34,929 bases of DNA. Origin: Lachnospiraceae bacterium (GTDB lineage Bacteria; Bacillota; Clostridia; Lachnospirales; Lachnospiraceae). Both the position numbers and the translations under genes were made by a program. The stretch covers positions 1 through 34,929 of the forward strand of contig JAFSCH010000010.1 of assembly GCA_017436865.1 (NCBI GenBank), given 5' to 3'. The notes below the pieces were generated by a model. It was not told the DNA's origin and searched no databases. It worked only from the letters and a program-made list of their open reading frames with translations. Numbering within the stretch: the first letter of the stretch is position 1; each line of letters starts with the position of its first letter. This document shows positions 7,280 through 15,315 of this stretch, one piece after another.

Positions 7280-9298
7280 ATGAAAAAAATTATTATTATG
7301 TTAACTGCAATTACGTTAACTGTAAACTTAGCTGCCTGTGGCAAAACGCCAGCCGGCTCCGTAACTAATGAAGGTGTTTATGAAAATATGAATTCCGAAG
7401 TTGCCAAAGCTGGCAGTGTAGAAATGGAGCCTTATGTGTCTCCATTTTCCGAGTATTATACTGACCCTGATACCGGACTTGAGTTTAAGCTTCGGTCTAC
7501 TTCTTCTTGGGATACTGTTAATCAATACAAATATGAATCCCAATATATAACTTATGAAGGACCTTATTCCAATATTTTTTCTAATCAACTTACCTATTAT
7601 TTAAAGAAAGACAATTTTAATGATGATTACTATAATATTTTTGAACTCGGTCATCCCAGCCCACACCTAATTAGTTGTCACGAAGATTTCTTCTCGTGGT
7701 TAAAGGATGAAACTAATCCAGAATCTAACCAATGTAACTTCAAGCTATACAAATTTGCATTTGACAGCTCCGATTCAAGTATTCAGCTCGAAAAAAAATC
7801 TTTAAAAAAGAGTCTTTCACAAACAGATGATGTCGAAGAAGAAACGACTATCGCTTACTCTGAAGATTCTGATGATACGGAAAAATCTACTATCGAATAC
7901 ACCGATGACCAGCTAGAAAGATTTGATCGCTATCGTGAAGAATCTGATACAGAATTTATTGAAGATTATATGACAAATGACCTTGATCATTACGAAGAAG
8001 ACCTTGATACCATTATGGAAGCAATTGATGTTGCTATTCAAGAAGCCGAAAACGAGAAAGAAGAAAGACTTCGCTTGCGTACGAAAAGCGAAAAGCTTCC
8101 CGACTCCGAAAACATTGGCTATTTACTTACCTACGAATATAAGGATAGGGATGACTTAACGAAGGCCTGCGAACCTACTTACTTTAATATTATTTACGGT
8201 TATGAAAAAAGTCTTGATGAATTTTGTGTGTCTATAAGCGGAATTCATTATGCAAAAGAACACAATTATAATACAGATTCCTATGAAAATACAGCATATG
8301 ACTTTGAAAGCTATCTTGCTGCACTATTAAGCAACTTAGTCAAAGTTCCTAATAAAGAAGTACCACAAGAAGAAGGTTCTACCAAAACACTTTATGTACT
8401 AGAAAATATCAATTGTGGAAATACCATTAAAATATATGATAAAGATACTTATGAATTTACCCATAAACCAAGTTTTTACCTCTTTGAGAAAACCGATTAC
8501 GGTATCTTTGATGATACCTATAAAGAAAAATATTTTATCTGTGAATATAATTTACTGAATGATGATGAAATTGAATTCTTAGTAAAAGATTATCATTCAA
8601 AAGATTATTATGCTACTTGCTATACGGATAATTCGACTCCTTTCATTGCTCTATATTTTAAACCATTACTTGAATTAAAGCCCGGTGATCCAATTATTCG
8701 CTTTGAGCTAAAACGGGAAACAGAAGCATCTACAGAATTAATAGAACAAGTCATTGATGAACTGAACACTATGGAAGTCATCTATTCCTATACTGAGCAG
8801 TATTATAACCAGCAATTACCAGATCATAATAAAGAAATGAATATTCACACCGGAATGTTTAAGGAAAGTGATGTAAAAGCTTATTATACCTATGAACTTC
8901 TTAATGATGTTGGCATAAAGGTTACTGTTCCTGAATTTCATAATTCTGATTTTGATAACTCTGAAGGTATTAGTAATGTAGTAGAATATCTTGAAAGAAC
9001 AACAATTTTTGGATACTCCCAAATGTCTCTTGGTTTTTACAGATTTTGTCGTAGCAAGGAAGATATCGAAAGTGAAAAACAATATTCTAACATTATAGAA
9101 GAATGGGATATTAATAATCACCATTGCTATCTTTTAGGCAAGGAATACAATGATTCTTGTTATTATTATGTATATATAGAAGCAAAACCATCTCAATATA
9201 TAGAAGTTAGTATTATATTAGAAGGCTCCTATTACTATGACAAAGAAACTCACAAAGAAGCTATTAAAAATTTAATTTCTTTAATTAGAATAAAATAA
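7280..9298 (+). CDS. Large lipoprotein of unknown function
   Basis: The 672-residue product starts with a lipoprotein signal: lysines at 2-3, a hydrophobic stretch, and lipobox LAAC with lipidated Cys20. I do not recognise the rest. Residues about 170-265 are low-complexity and very acidic (Ser/Thr/Asp/Glu-rich, then a charged helical segment). Segments before and after are rich in Tyr, Phe and Asp and look beta-rich. No catalytic motif or repeat unit is evident. The ribosome-binding site AAAGGAGG is excellent. It is a single gene on the plus strand between two minus-strand operons and ends inside a 20-bp hairpin. The acidic linker suggests a cell-envelope protein. Confidence 0.75.
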   Translation: MKKIIIMLTAITLTVNLAACGKTPAGSVTNEGVYENMNSEVAKAGSVEMEPYVSPFSEYYTDPDTGLEFKLRSTSSWDTVNQYKYESQYITYEGPYSNIFSNQLTYYLKKDNFNDDYYNIFELGHPSPHLISCHEDFFSWLKDETNPESNQCNFKLYKFAFDSSDSSIQLEKKSLKKSLSQTDDVEEETTIAYSEDSDDTEKSTIEYTDDQLERFDRYREESDTEFIEDYMTNDLDHYEEDLDTIMEAIDVAIQEAENEKEERLRLRTKSEKLPDSENIGYLLTYEYKDRDDLTKACEPTYFNIIYGYEKSLDEFCVSISGIHYAKEHNYNTDSYENTAYDFESYLAALLSNLVKVPNKEVPQEEGSTKTLYVLENINCGNTIKIYDKDTYEFTHKPSFYLFEKTDYGIFDDTYKEKYFICEYNLLNDDEIEFLVKDYHSKDYYATCYTDNSTPFIALYFKPLLELKPGDPIIRFELKRETEASTELIEQVIDELNTMEVIYSYTEQYYNQQLPDHNKEMNIHTGMFKESDVKAYYTYELLNDVGIKVTVPEFHNSDFDNSEGISNVVEYLERTTIFGYSQMSLGFYRFCRSKEDIESEKQYSNIIEEWDINNHHCYLLGKEYNDSCYYYVYIEAKPSQYIEVSIILEGSYYYDKETHKEAIKNLISLIRIK

Positions 9299-9346
9299 TA
9301 AACAGCTCTGATACATTCTTTTCGTGATGTATCAGAGCTGTTTATT
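9297..9346. terminator. Strong bidirectional terminator (20-bp stem)
   Basis: A perfect 20-bp stem (9297-9316 with 9327-9346) and a 10-base loop lie between the convergent lipoprotein and HlyD genes. The arms begin AATAAACAGC and end GCTGTTTATT, so A/T-rich ends give a U-tract in both directions. It overlaps the stop codons of both genes. Confidence 0.85.
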
Positions 9347-11459
9347 AGTCTACTAAATTAATTTTCTCCAACAAGAATCGCAGTACGCTCTTCTGTTCTA
9401 CAACAATCTTTGTTTCACAATACATACCAAGTTTTAAATCGAGCTTTTCGCCAATCTTATTATAAAGCTTGGTATTATCAATGGATGTTTCTACAACATA
9501 GTATGCACTACCATCCTGGCTGTTTGCCTTTAAATCTGCAGAAACAAATTCTACCATACCTGTCATAGTTCCATATTCGCTGGAAGGATATGCTGCTACT
9601 TCATATTTTACTTCCATAGCTGGCTTAATCTTGGCAATATCTTGATTATCGATATAAGATTTAACCACAAAACCGTCTTCTTCCTGTGGAATAATGGTCA
9701 TAACCTGTGTTCCTGTTGCTAAATAATTACCTTCTACCAGCTCACTTGTCAGATTTACAACACCAGAAATTGGAGCCTTTACAATCGTATTAAGCTTTCC
9801 ATTTTCTACTTCTAAGATTCCTGCTTCTAATTCCTGTTTCTTCTGATTATAATTACTAATCTCTGTAGAAACGGTCTGAATCTCTGTCTGAATTACGTTT
9901 TCTCTATTATTCTGGATTCCCTGATCTATAATATTGCTCTGTGCAGTCTGTGCTTCTACCTTTGAACCATTTGTTGATAATATACTTTGCTGATACTGTA
10001 AGATTGATGCTTCGATTCCTGCAATAGTCTCCGTTTCTAAGCTAGACAAAGCTGTCTTTTTTTCCAATGTTTTAGCTGTAATAGCATCCTGCTTTGTTTG
10101 AATCAGACTTTCCTGCGCTTTTTTCTGTGCTTCTGCTGTTGTTTTTTCACTTTTGGCCGCAGAAATCTCTGCCTGCTTCTCTGCAATTAAGGCTTCATCT
10201 GTTGAAGTATCAATTACCTGAATTGTCGGCTGTTTTGGAGTATCTTCTTCATTTATGGTTGTATCTTTTTGTGTATCACTTGTATCATCCTTACTCGCAT
10301 CATTAGTAGATGTAATGGCATTTTCTTTTTTTGTATCTGTAGCAGAAATATTCGTATCCTCTTTACTTATATCTATGGCAGAAGCATTACTATCATCTTT
10401 GCTTGTATCCGTTATCTCACTTACTGGAGATGGTGTATCTTTTACAGCCTCTTCTGATGCAGGTGTTGGTTCTGACTTATCTTGCTGTGAATCTGATACT
10501 CCTGCTCCATCCTGAGTTGATTCATCATTGGTAAGACATTTATAAGTAATCTTTCGACTTCCTGTCATTGCTATTGGCATAGATACGATTTGAATATCAA
10601 TACGAGTAATCTGTGCCTGTGCGATTCTTGTCTTTGCATCATTAATTTCTTTTTCTGCCTGTGATATTTTGCTATCTGCATTTGAAATATCTGTTTTTGC
10701 TTCTTCTAAATCTTTTTTTGCCTGATCTAACTCTCTTTGCAGGCTTGCAAGGGTTGTATCATACTGAGATACGGTATTATTGTACTGTGTAATATAGTTG
10801 TTTAATTTTGCATAGTAATAAGAATCTGTCTCTGCAAAGGTATTGGTACGTGTTCTGATTCCTACTGATAACTGATTGAGCTTATTAATTTCTTCTTCAT
10901 AATAAGTAATCATCGTACTGCCTGATGCAAGCTTAGCATCATAAGCTTCCTTTTGCGTACTAAATTCAGACTGAGCCAAATCCATCTGTAAAGAAACGAT
11001 TTTCTGTCTTGCTGCATATTCGTCATAGTACGGATTGTCTGTATATCCGCTTAAATCTACACTATTATCCATCAGCCATGAAAGATACGCTTCCATCATA
11101 ACAAGTCTGTCTTCGTTCTGCCCCAACTGCATATTATAGTTATTCAACTGTAAGTCCCAGTTCTTTGCTTCTACTTCATATAACACATCGCCTTTATTCA
11201 CGATTTGTCCATCTACAATATTGCACTTCGTAATCGCACCTGCATAGGTATTCGTTACAATAGACGAATCCTCTCTTGCTGAAACAGTTCCTGTTCCCTT
11301 TACTACAATATCAATTTTAAAGAAAGCCGCCCATAAAAGAGCGACTACAACCATTACCATCAATAAATATATAAATAAAACAAAAAATGGATGAGGTCTT
11401 GATTCATATACCTCACGGCTGTCTGACATATCATTCATGTCTAACAGAATCGGATTCAT
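9345..11459 (-). CDS. HlyD-family secretion (adaptor) protein of the peptide exporter
   Basis: This 704-residue protein partners the C39-ABC exporter encoded just upstream (4-bp overlap). It has one membrane helix (about 27-47), a biotinyl-lipoyl segment with the VNKGDVLYEV motif, long coiled-coil regions (about 120-290 and 430-570), and a C-terminal beta-barrel with APISGVVNLT and MTIIPQEE. It is longer than usual. An insertion of about 110 residues (roughly 320-430), rich in Ser, Thr, Asp and Lys with imperfect SKDD/SKED-type repeats, interrupts the coiled coil and is probably disordered. It probably spans the envelope to guide exported double-glycine peptides, in the same transcription unit as the inducing peptide. 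Confidence 0.88.
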   Translation of the reverse strand: MNPILLDMNDMSDSREVYESRPHPFFVLFIYLLMVMVVVALLWAAFFKIDIVVKGTGTVSAREDSSIVTNTYAGAITKCNIVDGQIVNKGDVLYEVEAKNWDLQLNNYNMQLGQNEDRLVMMEAYLSWLMDNSVDLSGYTDNPYYDEYAARQKIVSLQMDLAQSEFSTQKEAYDAKLASGSTMITYYEEEINKLNQLSVGIRTRTNTFAETDSYYYAKLNNYITQYNNTVSQYDTTLASLQRELDQAKKDLEEAKTDISNADSKISQAEKEINDAKTRIAQAQITRIDIQIVSMPIAMTGSRKITYKCLTNDESTQDGAGVSDSQQDKSEPTPASEEAVKDTPSPVSEITDTSKDDSNASAIDISKEDTNISATDTKKENAITSTNDASKDDTSDTQKDTTINEEDTPKQPTIQVIDTSTDEALIAEKQAEISAAKSEKTTAEAQKKAQESLIQTKQDAITAKTLEKKTALSSLETETIAGIEASILQYQQSILSTNGSKVEAQTAQSNIIDQGIQNNRENVIQTEIQTVSTEISNYNQKKQELEAGILEVENGKLNTIVKAPISGVVNLTSELVEGNYLATGTQVMTIIPQEEDGFVVKSYIDNQDIAKIKPAMEVKYEVAAYPSSEYGTMTGMVEFVSADLKANSQDGSAYYVVETSIDNTKLYNKIGEKLDLKLGMYCETKIVVEQKSVLRFLLEKINLVD

Positions 11460-13657
11460 GCAACTGCCTCCTTATCTAATGATTGTTGTGATGCCAGCAT
11501 TGCGTATTTACCGCCTGCAAGCTTTAATTCCTCATGTGTTCCTGTCTCAATAATCTTTCCCTTTTCCATCACAAAGATTCTGTCACAATCTTTGATCGTA
11601 CTTAACCTGTGTGCAATAAAGATAGTAGTCATATCCTTACAGTATTCATGAATTGTCTTATCCAACGCTCTCTCTGTAATCGCATCCAGATTACTGGTTG
11701 CCTCGTCTAAAATCAAAATATCCGGTTTTTTTAACATTGCACGAGCAATCGCAAGTCGCTGTCTTTGTCCACCTGATAGATTAGCACCATTTTCTTCTAA
11801 CATGGTTTCATAACGAAGGGGTAATTCATTGATGAACTCATGTGCCTGTGCAAGCTTCGAAGCCTCGATTACATCATCTACGCTGGCATCATCTATTCCA
11901 AGCATGAGATTTTCCATAATCGTCCCACTGAATAAAAAGGTTTCCTGTGATATATAAGCAATCCTCTCTCGAAGTATTTCAAGCTGTATATCTTCTATAT
12001 TATTGCCATTGATTAAAATATTACCTTCCTCCGGCTTATACAGATGTAATAACAGCTTGGTTAAGGTCGTCTTGCCAGAACCGCTTTCTCCGACAAAAGC
12101 AACCTTTTCGCCCTTATGAATCGTAATATCCACGTCATCCAAAACCAGCTTTCTCGTTCCATAACGGAATTTCACATTCTGGAAGGTAATGTCACCATCT
12201 AAATGCTCCGGCGCAAGCTTATGTGCTTCTCTCTCATCCTTTTCTGCCTCTAAGTCAAGAATCTCGCCCAAACGCTCTGCTGCCACAACTGCTGTCTGCA
12301 TCTGTGGCTGAAGATTTATCAGATTCTTAACCGGATCAAGAAAATAACCGAGAAGAGAGTTAAAAGTAATAAGTTGTCCTATGGTAATCTCACCATGAAT
12401 AACTGATACAGCACCAACCCACAAAATAACAACACCACCGATTAGCTCTGTTGCGCCTTTTAACGAGGTCTGCACATTACCAACCCAGCTTAGGTTGAAA
12501 ATACTTCTTAATAATCTTACAAACCGTTTCTCTGTCTCTTGGTCTGCCTTTCTCTCCGCATTATAGGCTTTGATGGTCTGCATGCCATTTAAAGACTCTA
12601 CTAAATAAGAGGTTAACTGTGCATTATCCTCCATCGTCCGTTCATTTAACTGCTTATAATGCTTATTAAAAGTAAGAACGATAACCCCATATAATAAAAC
12701 CACAATCAGAGCCACACCGAACATCTTCGTATTCTGCATATAGAGAATAATCGCTCCTGCAACTACCATAAAGGTATCAATCATAATCGTTAATGTCGCA
12801 CCTGAAATAGCATCCCGTACCTTCGATGCATCATTAAAGCGGGAAACAATCTCTCCAACCTTTCTCGTTCCAAAAAAGCTCATAGGAAGCTGAATCACAT
12901 GCCGATAATAGCCAAGGAGAAGAGCTATATCGAGCTTCTGACTCAGATACAGCAGTAAATGCGAACGAAATGCATTCAACATTACCTTGAATATATTCAA
13001 TGCAATAATACCAATGGATAACGTCATTAATGTCTGTGACAGTCCATCCGGCAAAATATCATCCAGCAACGCCTGATAATAAAAAGCACCCAATATACCA
13101 AATACCGTATATATTAATGATGCGACAAAGATATGTAACAGCATTTTCTTCTGTGGTACGAGCAAATATAGGAAACGCTCAAATAATCCCTTTGTATCGT
13201 TACCCTTTTGAAAGGTTTCATTCTTTACTAAAAGAATTAATATACCTGTCCACTGATATTTTGGCGGCTTTCCTTCTGCGTGCATCTCACCAAAGAATTC
13301 CTCCGGCTTAAGCTTCACAATGCCTTTTCCGGGGTCAGCGATAACAACCTGCTTCTTCGTTATCTTGTGAATCACGACATAATGCATGAGCGAACCGTCT
13401 ACGACTACATGAGCGATACAGGGTAGTGGAAACTCGGAGAAGAAAGCTTCCTGATTACCCTTTACACCCTTGGCAGAGAAGCCTAATGCTTCTGCTGCCT
13501 TGATGACTCCATAGGCATTCGTTCCCTGCTTATCTGTGCCTGCAATTTCACGAATCTTCGATATGCTGATTCGATAACCATTCTGCTTTGATATGGTCGC
13601 AAGACAGGCTGCACCACAATCGGTTATGTCATGCTGTCTGACACAGTAATATTTCAT
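11456..13657 (-). CDS. C39 peptidase-containing ABC transporter (double-glycine peptide processing and export)
   Basis: This 733-residue bacteriocin-type exporter removes double-glycine leaders and exports the cores. The N-terminal C39 domain is intact: Gln8, catalytic Cys14 (DCGAACL), His92 (HYVVIH) and Asp108 (ADPGKG). Six membrane helices follow (about 165-450). The C-terminal ATPase has Walker A GESGSGKTT, signature LSGGQRQR, Walker B ILILDEATSNLD and H-loop IAHRLST. It lies 43 bp downstream of a double-glycine peptide gene and overlaps the HlyD gene. It is the only C39 transporter in the window, so it probably processes all three double-glycine peptides. Confidence 0.93.
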   Translation of the reverse strand: MKYYCVRQHDITDCGAACLATISKQNGYRISISKIREIAGTDKQGTNAYGVIKAAEALGFSAKGVKGNQEAFFSEFPLPCIAHVVVDGSLMHYVVIHKITKKQVVIADPGKGIVKLKPEEFFGEMHAEGKPPKYQWTGILILLVKNETFQKGNDTKGLFERFLYLLVPQKKMLLHIFVASLIYTVFGILGAFYYQALLDDILPDGLSQTLMTLSIGIIALNIFKVMLNAFRSHLLLYLSQKLDIALLLGYYRHVIQLPMSFFGTRKVGEIVSRFNDASKVRDAISGATLTIMIDTFMVVAGAIILYMQNTKMFGVALIVVLLYGVIVLTFNKHYKQLNERTMEDNAQLTSYLVESLNGMQTIKAYNAERKADQETEKRFVRLLRSIFNLSWVGNVQTSLKGATELIGGVVILWVGAVSVIHGEITIGQLITFNSLLGYFLDPVKNLINLQPQMQTAVVAAERLGEILDLEAEKDEREAHKLAPEHLDGDITFQNVKFRYGTRKLVLDDVDITIHKGEKVAFVGESGSGKTTLTKLLLHLYKPEEGNILINGNNIEDIQLEILRERIAYISQETFLFSGTIMENLMLGIDDASVDDVIEASKLAQAHEFINELPLRYETMLEENGANLSGGQRQRLAIARAMLKKPDILILDEATSNLDAITERALDKTIHEYCKDMTTIFIAHRLSTIKDCDRIFVMEKGKIIETGTHEELKLAGGKYAMLASQQSLDKEAVA

Positions 13658-13700
13658 GGGTTTGTGTCCTTTCTGTTTGTTTTAATGCCCAAACTATAAA

Positions 13701-13835
13701 TTAAGAAAATATTTTATTAAATTCTGTTACAATTTTGATTGTTAGTTTTTCAATAGCTGTTTTTTCTTTAGTCTGACCACCTGCTATTTGCTCCAATTCT
13801 TGTAACTTCAATTCTTTTAATTCTTTTGTATTCAT
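13701..13835 (-). CDS. 44-residue double-glycine peptide, probable inducing pheromone
   Basis: This short ORF has a strong ribosome-binding site GGAGG 6 bases before ATG. The leader runs to residue 20 and ends LEQIAGG, with the LKELxLxELEQIxGG pattern of C39 substrates. The mature part (24 residues, starting QTKEKTAIEK and ending EFNKIFS) has five Lys and three Glu, no Cys, and alternating hydrophobic and charged residues, suggesting a cationic amphipathic helix. It lies between the AgrC-like kinase gene (divergent) and the exporter, as inducing peptides do in class II bacteriocin loci. It is controlled by one of the three direct-repeat promoters, which implies positive feedback. It could instead be a small bacteriocin; the role is inferred. 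Confidence 0.75.
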   Translation of the reverse strand: MNTKELKELKLQELEQIAGGQTKEKTAIEKLTIKIVTEFNKIFS

Positions 13836-13875
13836 TATGAACCTCCACCCTTATTTATGTTTCTCCTTGCTTGCA

Positions 13876-13938
13876 ACTTTACATAATTTTTTTTATAATT
13901 ACAATGTACATGTGCTATTTGGTATTTTTCATGTGCTG
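13876..13938 (-). promoter_or_regulatory. LytTR-type promoter of the pheromone-exporter operon
   Basis: Minus strand, upstream to downstream: half-site CAGCAC (13933-13938), 15 bp, half-site TAGCAC (13912-13917), 7 bp, -35-like TTGTAA (13899-13904), 17 bp, -10 TAAAGT (13876-13881). The half-sites are 21 bp apart, two helical turns, the spacing typical of LytTR response regulators. The same layout occurs before the regulator gene and before precursor 1. The divergent kinase gene starts at 13963, so its own promoter must overlap this site. Confidence 0.75.
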
Positions 13939-13962
13939 ATTGAAAATGTTTGAGGTATTATC

Positions 13963-15285
13963 ATGAAATTAACTTATATACAATCTTTTTTATTAGATTT
14001 AATTAATAATTATATTGAATTTTTTTTATTAGAATTATTTACTACTGCTTTTTTTTCTTATAAATACCAAAAGCAATATTCTTTTCTACGCACTATTTAT
14101 TTATTGATTTATTTTGTGATTGCATTAATTCCTTCTATCCCTTATCATTTTCTTCTATTTAGAAGTTTAGAATTTATATATATTTTATTTGTTTCTGCTT
14201 TTCATTGGAAACACAGCTTATTATTCTTTATCAAGTATGTACTTTTTTATAATTTCCTATATTTTGCCTGTTCTCTTATCAGTACCATTATAAACATAAA
14301 TAATTCTACTAAGTTTATTACTACAGATATTTACATATATTATCAAACTATTATTAATACTACTTTTGTCTTTATTTTGCTAAATCTCTTTTTATATCAT
14401 AAACGCCTGAAAAACATAAATAAACATAGCACTTTATCCTTAAATTTCTCTTTGTTTGCTATTTCCAGCATTATTCTTCTTTTGTTTTACAACCGTTTTC
14501 TCTTAGAGAACCAAGAATTGAATGCTACCTTTTCTTATCTATTCTTGTTTGTTATAGGTGTTACCATATTCAACACTCATAACTACAGAAAGCTTATTGA
14601 AATGATGGATGAACAAATTCAGCAAAGGGTATTAATCGAGAAATACTCTATGCAGCTATCATATACAAAGGATGTTGATGAATCCTTAAAGGCTCTTTCT
14701 AAGCTTCGTCATGACTTCAAGAATCACCTGCTCATTATAGATGGATATGCAAGAAAGAATGAATTTGATAAACAGAAAGAATATATTTGCAAATTAAATG
14801 ATGAGATAGGTGCCACAAAAATCTATGACACCCAAAGCACATTGCTTTCCTCTATCCTGAATACCAAGAATGCTGTTTGCGAAAAACAAGGTATTATCTT
14901 ATCTGTAAATAACCAATTTCATACTATTAATATTGATGATTTTAACTTGATTACTATTCTTGGAAATATCTTAGATAACGCAATTACTGCTGCTGCGAAA
15001 ACCGGAAAAGGCAGGATTGATTTGTCCATGATACAATTGGACTCTTATCTGGAGATTACTTGCAAAAATAATCATTGTGAGAAAATCAAGAAAAGAAATG
15101 GTTCACTCCTGACCACTAAAAAAGTTGATACCGATAACCATGGACTCGGTCTTGGAAATGTCATAGATAGCGTTGAAAGATTACACGGACATTTGAATCT
15201 GGAATATGATGAGAAGTATTTTTCTATTAGGATTGTACTTCCGAATTATTCTGCTAAGGCAGAAAAGAAAGAAGCGGAAAACTGA
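13963..15285 (+). CDS. Membrane sensor histidine kinase, AgrC/HPK10 type (GHKL ATPase)
   Basis: This 440-residue kinase has about six N-terminal membrane helices (residues 10-205), a dimerisation/phosphoacceptor helix with His250 in LRHDFKNHL, and a C-terminal GHKL ATPase with N-box GNILDNAI (Asn335, Asn339) and G-box HGLGLGN (393-399). This is the peptide-pheromone receptor class that pairs with LytTR regulators. It lies divergent from the 44-residue double-glycine peptide, its probable ligand, and the only LytTR regulator nearby is at 18993-19793. Upstream GAGG serves as ribosome-binding site. Its base composition is clearly more AT-rich in the membrane half, as is common for such receptors. 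Confidence 0.9.
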   Translation: MKLTYIQSFLLDLINNYIEFFLLELFTTAFFSYKYQKQYSFLRTIYLLIYFVIALIPSIPYHFLLFRSLEFIYILFVSAFHWKHSLLFFIKYVLFYNFLYFACSLISTIININNSTKFITTDIYIYYQTIINTTFVFILLNLFLYHKRLKNINKHSTLSLNFSLFAISSIILLLFYNRFLLENQELNATFSYLFLFVIGVTIFNTHNYRKLIEMMDEQIQQRVLIEKYSMQLSYTKDVDESLKALSKLRHDFKNHLLIIDGYARKNEFDKQKEYICKLNDEIGATKIYDTQSTLLSSILNTKNAVCEKQGIILSVNNQFHTINIDDFNLITILGNILDNAITAAAKTGKGRIDLSMIQLDSYLEITCKNNHCEKIKKRNGSLLTTKKVDTDNHGLGLGNVIDSVERLHGHLNLEYDEKYFSIRIVLPNYSAKAEKKEAEN

Positions 15286-15306
15286 ATCTCTGCTTCTTTC
15301 TTTTCT
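15261..15306. terminator. Bidirectional terminator between kinase and radical SAM genes
   Basis: A perfect 15-bp inverted repeat (AGAAAAGAAAGAAGC at 15261-15275, complement at 15292-15306) with a 16-base loop overlaps the end of the kinase gene. The pyrimidine-rich 3' arm supplies the T-rich tail on the plus strand. It lies between convergent genes. Confidence 0.65.
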
Positions 15307-15315
15307 GTAAAAATC

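Noticed and set aside
10255-10515. Open frame antisense to the HlyD gene
   Set aside because: It is a shadow of the low-complexity Ser/Thr/Asp insertion read on the other strand.
13945-13957. ATGTTTGAGGTA shared upstream of the kinase and ABC-F genes as a regulatory motif
   Set aside because: It holds the kinase ribosome-binding site but lies too far from the ABC-F start (about 40 bp), so the match is probably chance.
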